A stretch of DNA of 38,605 nt from a virus. Where the stretch lies: positions 1 to 38,605 of the IMG/VR virus record IMGVR_UViG_3300046170_000156; one strand, 5' to 3'. Under the pieces are notes generated by a model. That model worked only from the letters and a program-made list of their open reading frames with translations, was not told the DNA's origin and searched no databases. Numbering within the stretch: position 1 is the first letter of the stretch; each line of letters starts with the position of its first letter. A program made the translations under genes and the position numbers. Below are positions 32,709 through 38,375 of this stretch, in pieces.

Positions 32709-32817
32709 TACAAATTACCTCCGAAACTACCCTTGTGGCGAACAGACAGCGACAACCATATGTACCGTGCATCCAAGCCGACGTCTCTGTGTCTATGAAT
32801 AATACCAAGTCACTCAA
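32632..32817 (-). CDS. DNA polymerase N-terminal fragment (exonuclease motif I)
   Basis: A 61-codon frame from TTG 32817 (the TTGA overlaps the helicase stop). It carries LVLFIDTETSAW, the Asp-x-Glu metal site of 3'-5' exonucleases, and reaches CKFVFH, exactly where T7 polymerase continues as FHNGHKYDVP. Here the continuation is in the next frame, after one extra A. Together with 31161-32708 this gives an intact polymerase of about 550 residues. If the indel is real, the proofreading domain would be lost. Confidence 0.75.
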   Translation of the reverse strand: MSDLVLFIDTETSAWMHGTYGCRCLFATRVVSEVICNEEDIQSVCIDRKDCKFVFHKRKLV

Positions 32818-34445
32818 AACTCAGTCTCCGGTGGGTTAGGGTTAGCGCACTCGTGGATGCGTCCAGAGATCCTGTCGTACCGCAGGTAACAAGCGGGTCC
32901 AGTTTCACCAGAGTAACGATTCTTTAGGATGCGGACGCACGTAGTGTTACGTATGTCTTCGTCCTCGTTCTGTTGGTCACGCTCCATGCCTATCACAATA
33001 TCGGATAGCTGGGCAATACTCTGAGATCCACGGAGGTCCTGCAGGCTGATCCTGCCACCGTCCTCGTGTGCTGTACCAGAGCTACGCCGCAGGTGCGACA
33101 CTAGGAACAACGTAATCCCTGTCTCTGCCACCAGTGTCCGTAGCTTGGTCATGATCTCGTCTATGGCTTTCCGTTCGTCCCCGTTCTCTTGAGAAGAAAC
33201 CACGATGGACAAGTGGTCGAGTATGATATATCGACAGTCACAGGCCTTTGCCATGTGCCGTACTCTTGAAAGAAGCTCGTCGGCAGACGTTGATCCCCAG
33301 TGATCGAACAGGTAGTAACGTCCAGAGCCCATTGTTGCTTCCCAGTGAGGTCTAAGGTCATCAATAGGCGAGTCTTCCTCCAGATGGAGTCTCCTAGATG
33401 ATGCCACAGACATGATTCCCAGAGCTGTCGTTGCGACATCCTCCTCCAGTGCAAGTACACCGATGTTGGCGTCTGTGCGTTGGAGCAGATCGTACTCAAG
33501 TTCTCTGATAAACTGGGACTTTCCCATACCACTACCGCTGGTGATAGTGACCAATTCGTAGGGTCTGTGTCCTCTTGTGATTTCATTTAGTCCATCCCAC
33601 GGGTACGGTATGCTCTGTACCTGTCGCTTGTTTACTAGCTTATCCCAAGTCTCGTTACCTGCAATGATGCCGTCAGGCCTGTAAGTCTTAGCGTCCCAGA
33701 AGGCCTGTGTAAACTCCTGAATCCGGTTAGCCATGAGCATTTCGCTGGCGTCCTTCATAGGTAGTTTACAGATCTTCAGTTTGTTAGGACTAAATACGTC
33801 CTTGACTTGCTCTAGTGCTAACTCTCCTGCCTTGTCCATATCAAAGCATAGGACTATACTCTCGTAACCCTCTAGCCACTCTAGGTTAGACTTGATCTCC
33901 TTAGAGGCGCTGGAGGCTCCTGCTCTCAGGGATACCACGTCGTACTTCTGTCCGAACATCTCGTAAACTGACATTGCGTCTAGTTCACCCTCTGTTACGA
34001 CTAAGTACTTTCCTGTGCCCCGACAGTGCTTCTGACCAAACAGACCTACGTTACTCTGGTCACCTGAGGCACTAAACTGCTTAGTTTTGACTACACGTTT
34101 CTTAGCCGCTACTAGCTCACCAGTATCTTTATCGTAGTACGGGTAGTAGTGCGTCTCTATAGTCCCGTCTGGTGCGTAGTCTACGGTGACTTGGTAACGT
34201 CTACACGTAGCCTCTGACAGCCTCCTCTCAGGTATAGCAGAGACCACTCCTCGCATGTTTAAGTTAGTAGGTGTAGCCACCCGTTCTGTACTCCTGTGGG
34301 GATCTAGTCCCTCTCCTGTGTTGCCGTTAACGTGATATCCGCAGTCTGAGGAAAAACAATGGCGGCCCCCGTTTTGGTACACCGCCAAGTTATCCTTACT
34401 ACCACACTGAGGACACTCCTCGTGGTATAAGAATTTATCACTCAT
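32814..34445 (-). CDS. Primase-helicase (T7 gp4-like)
   Basis: 543 residues. An N-terminal zinc finger (Cys11, Cys14, Cys30, Cys35), then TOPRIM primase with VVTEGELDAMS (about 150) and LCFDMDKAG (about 200), then a RecA-type DnaB-like helicase: Walker A SGSGMGKS near 305, Walker B YIILDHLSI near 395, LVSHLRR and the C-terminal arginine-rich strand. It unwinds the fork and primes lagging strands with the polymerase encoded next to it. It overlaps SSB by one base. Confidence 0.94.
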   Translation of the reverse strand: MSDKFLYHEECPQCGSKDNLAVYQNGGRHCFSSDCGYHVNGNTGEGLDPHRSTERVATPTNLNMRGVVSAIPERRLSEATCRRYQVTVDYAPDGTIETHYYPYYDKDTGELVAAKKRVVKTKQFSASGDQSNVGLFGQKHCRGTGKYLVVTEGELDAMSVYEMFGQKYDVVSLRAGASSASKEIKSNLEWLEGYESIVLCFDMDKAGELALEQVKDVFSPNKLKICKLPMKDASEMLMANRIQEFTQAFWDAKTYRPDGIIAGNETWDKLVNKRQVQSIPYPWDGLNEITRGHRPYELVTITSGSGMGKSQFIRELEYDLLQRTDANIGVLALEEDVATTALGIMSVASSRRLHLEEDSPIDDLRPHWEATMGSGRYYLFDHWGSTSADELLSRVRHMAKACDCRYIILDHLSIVVSSQENGDERKAIDEIMTKLRTLVAETGITLFLVSHLRRSSGTAHEDGGRISLQDLRGSQSIAQLSDIVIGMERDQQNEDEDIRNTTCVRILKNRYSGETGPACYLRYDRISGRIHECANPNPPETEF

Positions 34446-34819
34446 TAGAAGTCAGCAACCTCTGGAGAGCCTTCGGCCTCTTCTAACACACGGACAGCTT
34501 CTAGGTACGTAGGAGTACCGTGTACTGGGTGTGCTGGACCTGTCTTGTACTTAAGACGTACCTTAGAGTTATAGGGTACTTCCCCGTTGTACCGCCCACC
34601 TTCAGCGTCGTACATACCGATGTTGTACTTAGACTTGAACTTACGTTGTTTGTTGCCTTCGTAGTCCTTGATCTTAATACCGTCTGCAGACAGAGTAGCA
34701 GCATCGTCCTCAGACATGGTGATAGTCATTGAGTACGTACCTGTGTCCTGACCGTTGTACACATCAGTAGTGGTGACGTTTGAGAAGTTTACTGTGCCTT
34801 CGATAGTTTTGCTAGTCAT
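34445..34819 (-). CDS. Probable ssDNA-binding protein (gp2.5-like)
   Basis: A 124-residue small beta-rich protein directly before primase-helicase. Central basic/aromatic strands (KDYEGNKQRKFKSKYN, VRLKYKTGP) and an acidic C-terminus ending VADF, a terminal Phe like the regulatory tail of T7 gp2.5. Family members are much divergent, so the call rests on size, tail and operon place. CGGAG lies before the ATG, and a TCCTGA/TCAGGA hairpin sits upstream (34849-34865). Confidence 0.7.
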   Translation of the reverse strand: MTSKTIEGTVNFSNVTTTDVYNGQDTGTYSMTITMSEDDAATLSADGIKIKDYEGNKQRKFKSKYNIGMYDAEGGRYNGEVPYNSKVRLKYKTGPAHPVHGTPTYLEAVRVLEEAEGSPEVADF

Positions 34820-34869
34820 ACTGGATTAATCTCCGTAGTTAGTGTTTCTCCTGAATCACTCAGGATTAC

Positions 34870-35016
34870 CTATAGTATCTCACGTTTAGGGTCGTGAGTC
34901 AACCCTTTGCTTCTAGATTGGTACTTTTTGGTGTACTTCTTTCGGTCCCTGTGTGGCCCTCCCTTGTTGTGATCGTGTTTAGCCACAGGATTCCTTAGTT
35001 TAACTTTAGTATTCAT
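34870..35016 (-). CDS. Small basic RNPVAKH-type protein
   Basis: A 48-residue, strongly basic protein: MNTKVKLRNPVAKHDHNKGG followed by DRKKYTKKY. The RNPVAKH core with a following DRKK motif recurs in small proteins of many unrelated phages; function is not established, though nucleic acid binding fits the charge. GGAGG lies well placed before its ATG. It is the first gene behind the minus-strand promoter at 35114-35142. Confidence 0.72.
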   Translation of the reverse strand: MNTKVKLRNPVAKHDHNKGGPHRDRKKYTKKYQSRSKGLTHDPKREIL

Positions 35017-35035
35017 AAGTCCTCCTATGGTTACT

Positions 35036-35090
35036 ACTGTAGTACTACCTACAGTACTTACTAAGTTAACTACTCTAGTACTACTCTAGA
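35036..35090. promoter_or_regulatory. Operator-like inverted repeats after replication promoter
   Basis: ACTGTAG-TACTAC-CTACAGT (35036-35055, perfect 7-base arms) and TCTAG-N7-CTAGA (35074-35090) lie between the minus-strand promoter and the gene it serves. GTAGTACTA-like words recur in the stretch. They could bind a phage or host repressor or form leader hairpins. Confidence 0.4.
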
Positions 35091-35319
35091 ATTCTTTAGT
35101 AATACTTAAGTATATTTTATCATAGTTCTCCTGTAAAGTCAAGACTTCATCTTGTGTAAAACTACCAGTATTTTCACTTGACTCTAGGTTTTCTAGTTCC
35201 CAGTGAGTCTCTATAGATACTGTAAGGCAGTCTGTACACATATCGTAGTGCTCTCCCCTGTTATCTTTCTTTAGTAACTCTCGTTCGTCTAATATTACGT
35301 CACAAGCTCGACACTTCAT
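35086..35319 (-). CDS. Small zinc-ribbon protein (T7-like early type)
   Basis: 77 residues from ATG 35319; the frame is open further up, but MKCRACD with GGAGG before it is the sensible start. Two CxxC pairs (Cys3/Cys6 and Cys28/Cys31) form a zinc ribbon, after which the chain is acidic. Similar short MKCRACD proteins occur in T7-like phages without a known function. Its start overlaps the previous stop (TAATG). The replication promoter lies within its last codons. Confidence 0.75.
   Translation of the reverse strand: MKCRACDVILDERELLKKDNRGEHYDMCTDCLTVSIETHWELENLESSENTGSFTQDEVLTLQENYDKIYLSITKEF
35114..35142 (-). promoter_or_regulatory. Sigma70-type promoter for replication operon
   Basis: On the minus strand TTGACT (35142-35137), a 17-base spacer and TAAAAT (35119-35114). 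The -35 hexamer is the same as in the two late promoters. It lies inside the 3' end of the zinc-ribbon gene and would start transcription of the 48-residue gene, SSB and the replication genes. Confidence 0.7.
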
Positions 35320-35513
35320 TATCCTTCGTCCTCCGGTCCAAATACTTTTGCGTATGCTCTGCATAGCTCGTTGTAACTCTTGGCCCTGTAGCGGTCCCTG
35401 ATAACCCCACGGGCTAGAGCCACCACTGTAGCAAAGTCTATAAAGTTAAACTCAAACTCTGTAAGATCCTGTATCATTTGTTCCTGTGACAAGTCTGGTT
35501 CATTGTAGTCCAT
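35319..35513 (-). CDS. Hypothetical early protein, 64 residues
   Basis: It begins MDYNEPDLSQEQMIQDLTEFEFNFIDFATVVALARGVIRDRY, then SYNELCRAYAKVFG. It is helical, acidic at the start and mixed later, without cysteines in pairs or membrane segments. The ATG follows the hairpin leader at 35511-35544 (GAGGAGAA), and a TATAAT with TGn lies just upstream. One-base overlap with the zinc-ribbon gene. Function not recognised. Confidence 0.7.
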   Translation of the reverse strand: MDYNEPDLSQEQMIQDLTEFEFNFIDFATVVALARGVIRDRYRAKSYNELCRAYAKVFGPEDEG

Positions 35514-35544
35514 GTTTAATTCTCCTCAGGGGCTCTAGTTCCCC
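35511..35544 (-). repeat. Hairpin-SD leader repeat, copy 3 (variant)
   Basis: On the minus strand GGGG-aactagag-CCCC, then TGAGGAGAA and the ATG at 35513. It shares the pattern GGGG...CTAGAGCCCCTGAGGAGAA with the copies at 37146 and 37398, but the left arm is weaker. The repeat places a stem-loop right before the ribosome binding site. Confidence 0.75.
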
Positions 35545-35558
35545 TTCTTTGGGTCTAT

Positions 35559-35567
35559 ATTATAACA
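35559..35567 (-). promoter_or_regulatory. Extended -10 promoter inside early region
   Basis: On the minus strand TGT-TATAAT then ATAGA, an extended -10 identical over TATAATATAGA to the late promoters. No good -35 at 16-18 bases. It would start a transcript at the leader of the 64-residue gene. Confidence 0.5.
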
Positions 35568-35571
35568 TAAT

Positions 35572-35637
35572 TTATTCCAGTAGAACACTGAGCATCCACA
35601 TAAGTAGAAATAACCCTAGAGCCTCTAGAAATCCCAT
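35572..35637 (-). CDS. Possible 21-residue membrane peptide
   Basis: It starts one base after the stop of the 159-residue gene, with GGAGG at the right distance inside that gene's last codons. The peptide MGFLEALGLFLLMWMLSVLLE is one hydrophobic span. Very short, so chance is possible, but other mini membrane proteins in this genome have the same style. Confidence 0.35.
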   Translation of the reverse strand: MGFLEALGLFLLMWMLSVLLE

Positions 35638-35638
35638 C

Positions 35639-36118
35639 TTATACCGCCTCCCGTCCGTACCATTTCATGGGTATACCTCGTGTGTCCCAATCGTCTGCCT
35701 TGTGGTTGTAGTATACCTGATAGCCCTGTACAGCGTCAACCCTCTTACATTCGTCTGGCATACACTGTGGTGGGTCTTCAAAGGGTGTAACATCGCTCTC
35801 AAGGGCCTCAGGAAGCTCACAGAGGGCTTCTAAGTGCTCTCTAATGGTCTTGTGTACCTTTTTGTAACGTCGCTCATACTCACGCCCAAGAGCCGCTAGG
35901 TGGTGCCATGCCCAGATGTACGCGTTAGCACTAGAGCGTACCCAGACAGCACTAGGGTGGTTCTTGTGGGTACTTTTGTACGCCACCTGTTTCCCGTCTA
36001 GCTCTGCGTGTGCTGTACTGAGTAGCTGTGCTGTCTCTAGTATCATTTTTACCACGTGACGATCACACTGCGCTTGTGCGGCTAGTGTAGGATCACGTGA
36101 CAAGTAAAATATGTTCAT
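35639..36118 (-). CDS. Conserved phage protein of unknown function
   Basis: 159 residues, the largest gene of the early region. It starts MNIFYLSRDPTLAAQAQCDRHVVKMILETAQLLSTAHAELDG, a signature (CD-x-HVVKMILE-x-AQLLSTAH) shared by many phage proteins of unknown role, continuing with KNHPSAVWVRSSANAYIWAWHHL and a C-terminal W/Y-rich part. The conserved Cys/Asp/His/Lys cluster suggests an enzyme or metal site, not proven. Start overlaps the upstream stop by 4 bases. Confidence 0.75.
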   Translation of the reverse strand: MNIFYLSRDPTLAAQAQCDRHVVKMILETAQLLSTAHAELDGKQVAYKSTHKNHPSAVWVRSSANAYIWAWHHLAALGREYERRYKKVHKTIREHLEALCELPEALESDVTPFEDPPQCMPDECKRVDAVQGYQVYYNHKADDWDTRGIPMKWYGREAV

Positions 36119-36315
36119 TTAATTAACTCCTCGCCGTGGGATGTTAAGGCTACTGTGGTAGTGCTCTTTTTTACTAAGCGATGAGGCATATCACGGTCAT
36201 GAGATGCGTGGAGCCTGAGTGCTGATATTGCTTCATCATAGCCTGTAAACTCTTGGCTACATTCTTCCCACTTGCCTGAATCGTCGCTGTAGTATTCTAC
36301 GTAGTATTTGTTCAT
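36115..36315 (-). CDS. Small early protein, paralogue of 36933-37148
   Basis: 66 residues from ATG 36315 (ATGA overlap with the upstream stop; the frame is open to 36330). It begins MNKYYVEYYSDDSGKWEECSQEF, with an Ala/Leu helix and a basic strand after it. The YYxSD-x-GKW pattern, the following acidic turn and an RLHxS segment match the protein at 36933-37148, so the two seem to be duplicates. No function known. Confidence 0.65.
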   Translation of the reverse strand: MNKYYVEYYSDDSGKWEECSQEFTGYDEAISALRLHASHDRDMPHRLVKKSTTTVALTSHGEELIK

Positions 36316-36533
36316 AACTCTGTTCCCCATTCATCCGGTGAATACTTGTAAAACTTGTTCATCTGGTCCTCGTACGTGCAATTGTCGCACAGTCCCGTGT
36401 CTGTGTCTACAGCGTTCACAATCTCGTGGCAACCGTCGCAGACGTGTGTGTACTCTAGTTCCCTCAGGGTCTCGTATGGCCCTGTTCTGTCGTGCCAGTG
36501 GCTGTAGTCATTTAGTACGTCGCTCTCGTTCAT
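36312..36533 (-). CDS. Small zinc-ribbon early protein
   Basis: 73 residues with two CxxC pairs (HVCDGCHE near 31-34 and LCDNCTY near 49-52), 14 residues apart, a compact zinc ribbon. The N-terminus is acidic and aromatic (NESDVLNDYSHWHDRTG), the end is YKYSPDEWGTEL. It sits between the 30-residue membrane peptide and the 66-residue gene in one overlapping chain. Probably protein- or nucleic-acid-binding; role unknown. Confidence 0.68.
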   Translation of the reverse strand: MNESDVLNDYSHWHDRTGPYETLRELEYTHVCDGCHEIVNAVDTDTGLCDNCTYEDQMNKFYKYSPDEWGTEL

Positions 36534-36535
36534 AC

Positions 36536-36628
36536 CTAGTGCTCCTCGTGTTCCTCACTGAATATTAGCCATGCGGTTATCACTAGACAACCAAAGCCCC
36601 ACAACCATAACACGTCAGCCTCGCACAT
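36536..36628 (-). CDS. Mini membrane protein, 30 residues
   Basis: It starts MCEADVLWLWGFGCLVITAWLIF, one hydrophobic span, with an acidic/His tail (SEEHEEH). GGAGGG lies seven bases before the ATG, in the final codons of the upstream gene, which supports real translation. It ends two bases before the start of the zinc-ribbon gene. Function unknown; perhaps acts on the host membrane early. Confidence 0.58.
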   Translation of the reverse strand: MCEADVLWLWGFGCLVITAWLIFSEEHEEH

Positions 36629-36632
36629 GCTA

Positions 36633-36803
36633 TTACCCTCCAAAATAATTTTGGTATTCTGATAGCAGTTGTTCGCTGTTCATAGACTCTAACCATTGTT
36701 CAATACTGCCTAGTTCTTTTTCGTTGAACTGGCCGCATTGGTGCTCATGCTCTATGATCTCATCTATCATCAACTCTAGAATTTTTTCAGATAAAATAAA
36801 CAT
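36633..36803 (-). CDS. Hypothetical early protein, 56 residues
   Basis: It begins MFILSEKILELMIDEIIEHEHQ, then FNEKELGSIEQWLESMNSEQLLSEY. Helical, acidic, and low in cysteine. GGAGGG occurs at the right distance before the ATG. It ends five bases before the 30-residue membrane peptide. No family is recognised. Confidence 0.62.
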   Translation of the reverse strand: MFILSEKILELMIDEIIEHEHQCGQFNEKELGSIEQWLESMNSEQLLSEYQNYFGG

Positions 36804-36857
36804 GCTAGTACCCTCCGGTCAATACTATACTGAGGTCTTGGTCATCTGCCTCAAATG

Positions 36858-36929
36858 TTAAGCCCTAACATAACTAGTCCTGTAGATGCCAGCGTAAAAC
36901 GCATCATCTGTCTTGTAACATATTACCAT
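36858..36929 (-). CDS. Possible 23-residue peptide
   Basis: MVICYKTDDAFYAGIYRTSYVRA starts four bases after the stop of 36933-37148, with AGGAG eleven bases before. It fills part of an otherwise empty stretch (36804-36932). It is short enough to be chance. Confidence 0.3.
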   Translation of the reverse strand: MVICYKTDDAFYAGIYRTSYVRA

Positions 36930-36932
36930 CAG

Positions 36933-37148
36933 TCAAATCTCCTGCCGTTCGCTGTAGCCCTTGTACTCGCTCATGACACTGAGACGGACTATAACACAGT
37001 CTAGGTCAGAGTGTAAACGTATGTGTTCTATCATGCAATCCCTAGCGGCCCACTCGTCGTGGAACACTCCCTCTTCGTACCATTTGCCATTGTTGTCGCT
37101 CCTGTAGTACAGGGCAAACTTCGGTACTTCTGATTTACTTGTATCCAT
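36933..37148 (-). CDS. Small early protein, YYxSD-GKW family
   Basis: 71 residues: MDTSKSEVPKFALYYRSDNNGKWYEEGVFHDEW, then an Ala/Cys helix and RLHSDLDCVIVRLSV. It resembles 36115-36315 over the YYxSD-x-GKW and RLHxS segments, implying a duplication. It is preceded by the hairpin leader copy 1 and TGAGGAGAA. Function not known. Confidence 0.68.
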   Translation of the reverse strand: MDTSKSEVPKFALYYRSDNNGKWYEEGVFHDEWAARDCMIEHIRLHSDLDCVIVRLSVMSEYKGYSERQEI

Positions 37149-37178
37149 GTTCAGTTCTCCTCAGGGGCTCTAGGCCCC
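37146..37178 (-). repeat. Hairpin-SD leader repeat, copy 1
   Basis: On the minus strand GGGGC-CTAGA-GCCCC (37178-37164), then TGAGGAGAA, a short spacer and the ATG at 37148. The upstream gene's TAG (37172-37170) lies in the loop, so the hairpin spans the gene junction. Almost identical to copy 2. Confidence 0.85.
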
Positions 37179-37400
37179 CTCCTCTGTGATGCTATCAAAG
37201 AAGTCCTGTGGCATCTCTACCGCCTCAGTGCCGCCTAGCCACTTGTTAATGTGTCGTGTGGTGGTCTGTGACCATTTGTGAGACGTCCGGACCCATCCCT
37301 GTGGTGTCAGTGCTGCCACTGGCGTCTCGTAGCTAAAGAGCACTGTGTACCCATTAACTAGTACTTCTGTCATGTTGCTACCTACGTTTCTTAATTTCAT
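37170..37400 (-). CDS. Conserved small early protein
   Basis: 76 residues: MKLRNVGSNMTEVLVNGYTVLFSYETPVAALTPQGWVRTSHKWSQTTTRHINKWLGG. The pattern FSYETPVAA...RTxxKWSxTTTRHINxWL is found in short phage proteins that share no known function. The ATG follows hairpin leader copy 2. Its stop codon lies in leader copy 1. Confidence 0.72.
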   Translation of the reverse strand: MKLRNVGSNMTEVLVNGYTVLFSYETPVAALTPQGWVRTSHKWSQTTTRHINKWLGGTEAVEMPQDFFDSITEEGA

Positions 37401-37430
37401 GTTTAGTTCTCCTCAGGGGCTCTAGGCCCC
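37398..37430 (-). repeat. Hairpin-SD leader repeat, copy 2
   Basis: On the minus strand GGGGC-CTAGA-GCCCC, then TGAGGAGAA and the ATG at 37400; the stop TAG of the upstream gene (37424-37422) is in the loop, as in copy 1. The two copies differ at a single base between hairpin and ATG. Confidence 0.85.
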
Positions 37431-37613
37431 TCTAGTGTCTAGGACTATTTCGGTTGCTATACCCTGTACAGTGTACATAAGATCATAAGAGTATAACCTA
37501 TCCTCCGCACCTGTGTAAGTCTCGTGTGCCGATATTAGGCGACTGTCTACCCTAAACTCCCACAGGTTGCTTATGTCGTTTTTTGCTACTCTTAAGTGCC
37601 TAGTATTACTCAT
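37422..37613 (-). CDS. Hypothetical early protein, 63 residues
   Basis: It starts MSNTRHLRVAKNDISNLWEFRVDSRLISAHETYTGAEDRLYSYDL, beta-rich and without cysteines, ending in EIVLDTRGA. The ATG follows the GGAGGCCTGAGGCC leader. Its stop lies in the hairpin of leader copy 2. No known family. Confidence 0.65.
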   Translation of the reverse strand: MSNTRHLRVAKNDISNLWEFRVDSRLISAHETYTGAEDRLYSYDLMYTVQGIATEIVLDTRGA

Positions 37614-37627
37614 GGCCTCAGGCCTCC
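37611..37627 (-). repeat. GGCC leader repeat, copy 1
   Basis: On the minus strand GGAGGCCTGAGGCCATG: a Shine-Dalgarno GGAGG joined to a small GGCC-TGA-GGCC hairpin ending at the start codon. The same 17 bases occur at 37833-37849. Confidence 0.8.
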
Positions 37628-37631
37628 CTTG

Positions 37632-37835
37632 TTAACCTAATATGTCGCTAGTGTCGTACCCGTTAGCGTCTAACCACTCTCTGGCCTCTGGTATCATACA
37701 GAAGGACATGTCGTAATCATATACGTGCTTCCCTTCCACGTAGACGCATATGGCATCGTCCTCGCCCCTAATGATGTGCTCAAAGTATACACTGTCAGTG
37801 CCTACGTATACGCTGTAGTCTTTATGTATTGCCAT
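37632..37835 (-). CDS. Hypothetical early protein, 67 residues
   Basis: It starts MAIHKDYSVYVGTDSVYFEHIIRGEDDAICVYVEGKHVYDYDMSF, beta-rich with one pair of distant cysteines, and ends in a short helix (EAREWLDANGYDTSDILG). The ATG is part of the second GGCC leader copy. Acidic; no motif. Early position suggests a host-interaction role. Confidence 0.65.
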   Translation of the reverse strand: MAIHKDYSVYVGTDSVYFEHIIRGEDDAICVYVEGKHVYDYDMSFCMIPEAREWLDANGYDTSDILG

Positions 37836-37849
37836 GGCCTCAGGCCTCC
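37833..37849 (-). repeat. GGCC leader repeat, copy 2
   Basis: Exact 17-base copy of 37611-37627, including the start codon of the 67-residue gene. The hairpin would abut the ATG and could tune initiation. Confidence 0.8.
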
Positions 37850-37908
37850 GTCGTTGGTTTGTGTTTAATCATGGGCACCATATAGGCACCCATTGTTAAA
37901 CACAAGTC

Positions 37909-38100
37909 CTATTTGTCGGTAATTTTACCAAATCCTACCTTGCGCTGTGGCTTGCGCAGGCTAACGTACAGCGACCAGTAACCGGCGTCCAGCTTGTGGA
38001 AGCATGAGCCACTAGCGTAGCCAATGGGCTTGCGCTTAGATACTCGCTTGCGAATGATGATAGATCGTCCCAGTACTTTAGTGCGTGTTACGTTTTCCAT
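37909..38100 (-). CDS. First early gene, small basic protein
   Basis: 63 residues from ATG 38100 (AGGAG eleven bases upstream; a further ATG at 38127 lies before that site). It begins MENVTRTKVLGRSIIIRKRVSKRKPIGYASGSCFHKLD and ends SLRKPQRKVGFGKITDK. Strongly basic with beta-like strands, fitting nucleic acid binding. As the first gene leftward from the terminal promoters it would be made first and might act on host transcription. Confidence 0.65.
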   Translation of the reverse strand: MENVTRTKVLGRSIIIRKRVSKRKPIGYASGSCFHKLDAGYWSLYVSLRKPQRKVGFGKITDK

Positions 38101-38225
38101 TGTGTGTGTGCTCCTGTGGGGTGGCATGTGTTCCCCGTCGCCATGTGTGTATATTGGGACATCCCAAGGATAAACGCAAGTATTCTTTTGTGTGAATATT
38201 ACCAGTCTAGCGATAGCTCTAGGCC

Positions 38226-38254
38226 TTGACAGTCTCGTGTGTTCTGTGTTACTC
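38226..38254 (+). promoter_or_regulatory. Promoter-like element C
   Basis: TTGACA 38226-38231, a 17-base spacer with TCTCGTGTG and CTGTG, then TTACTC. The -35 is perfect but the -10 is weak. Part of the terminal family. Confidence 0.35.
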
Positions 38255-38295
38255 GCATGTGCGCCCGTGTATAAAAGGTCACTTGAATTTACCTG

Positions 38296-38324
38296 TTGAC
38301 ATCTTGTGTTGTCTGTGCTTGCGG
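38296..38324 (+). promoter_or_regulatory. Promoter-like element D
   Basis: TTGACA 38296-38301, a 17-base spacer with TCTTGTG and CTGTG, then TTGCGG, a very poor -10. It may be a degenerate family member or a binding site, not a promoter. Confidence 0.25.
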
Positions 38325-38346
38325 TGTGCCAGTGGGTAGCCTGAGG

Positions 38347-38375
38347 GTCCTACACTGGTTCACACACTTTGTCAA
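38347..38375 (-). promoter_or_regulatory. Promoter-like element E reading into early genes
   Basis: On the minus strand TTGACA (38375-38370), a 17-base spacer and TAGGAC (38352-38347). It would start about 240 bases before the first early gene. The -10 matches three of six consensus bases. A second element (F) reads the same way from the terminal repeat. Confidence 0.45.

Larger units (their letters stand above)
38101..38348. other. Non-coding control region before terminal repeat
   Basis: No credible gene. It holds promoter-like elements C and D and part of E, GTGAATATTACC near 38192 (also seen near 50 as GTGAATATTCCC), and AAGGATAAAC near 38168, whose inverse (GTTTATCCTTG) occurs at 162-172. 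With 1-714 this makes a control region of nearly 1 kb. Confidence 0.55.
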
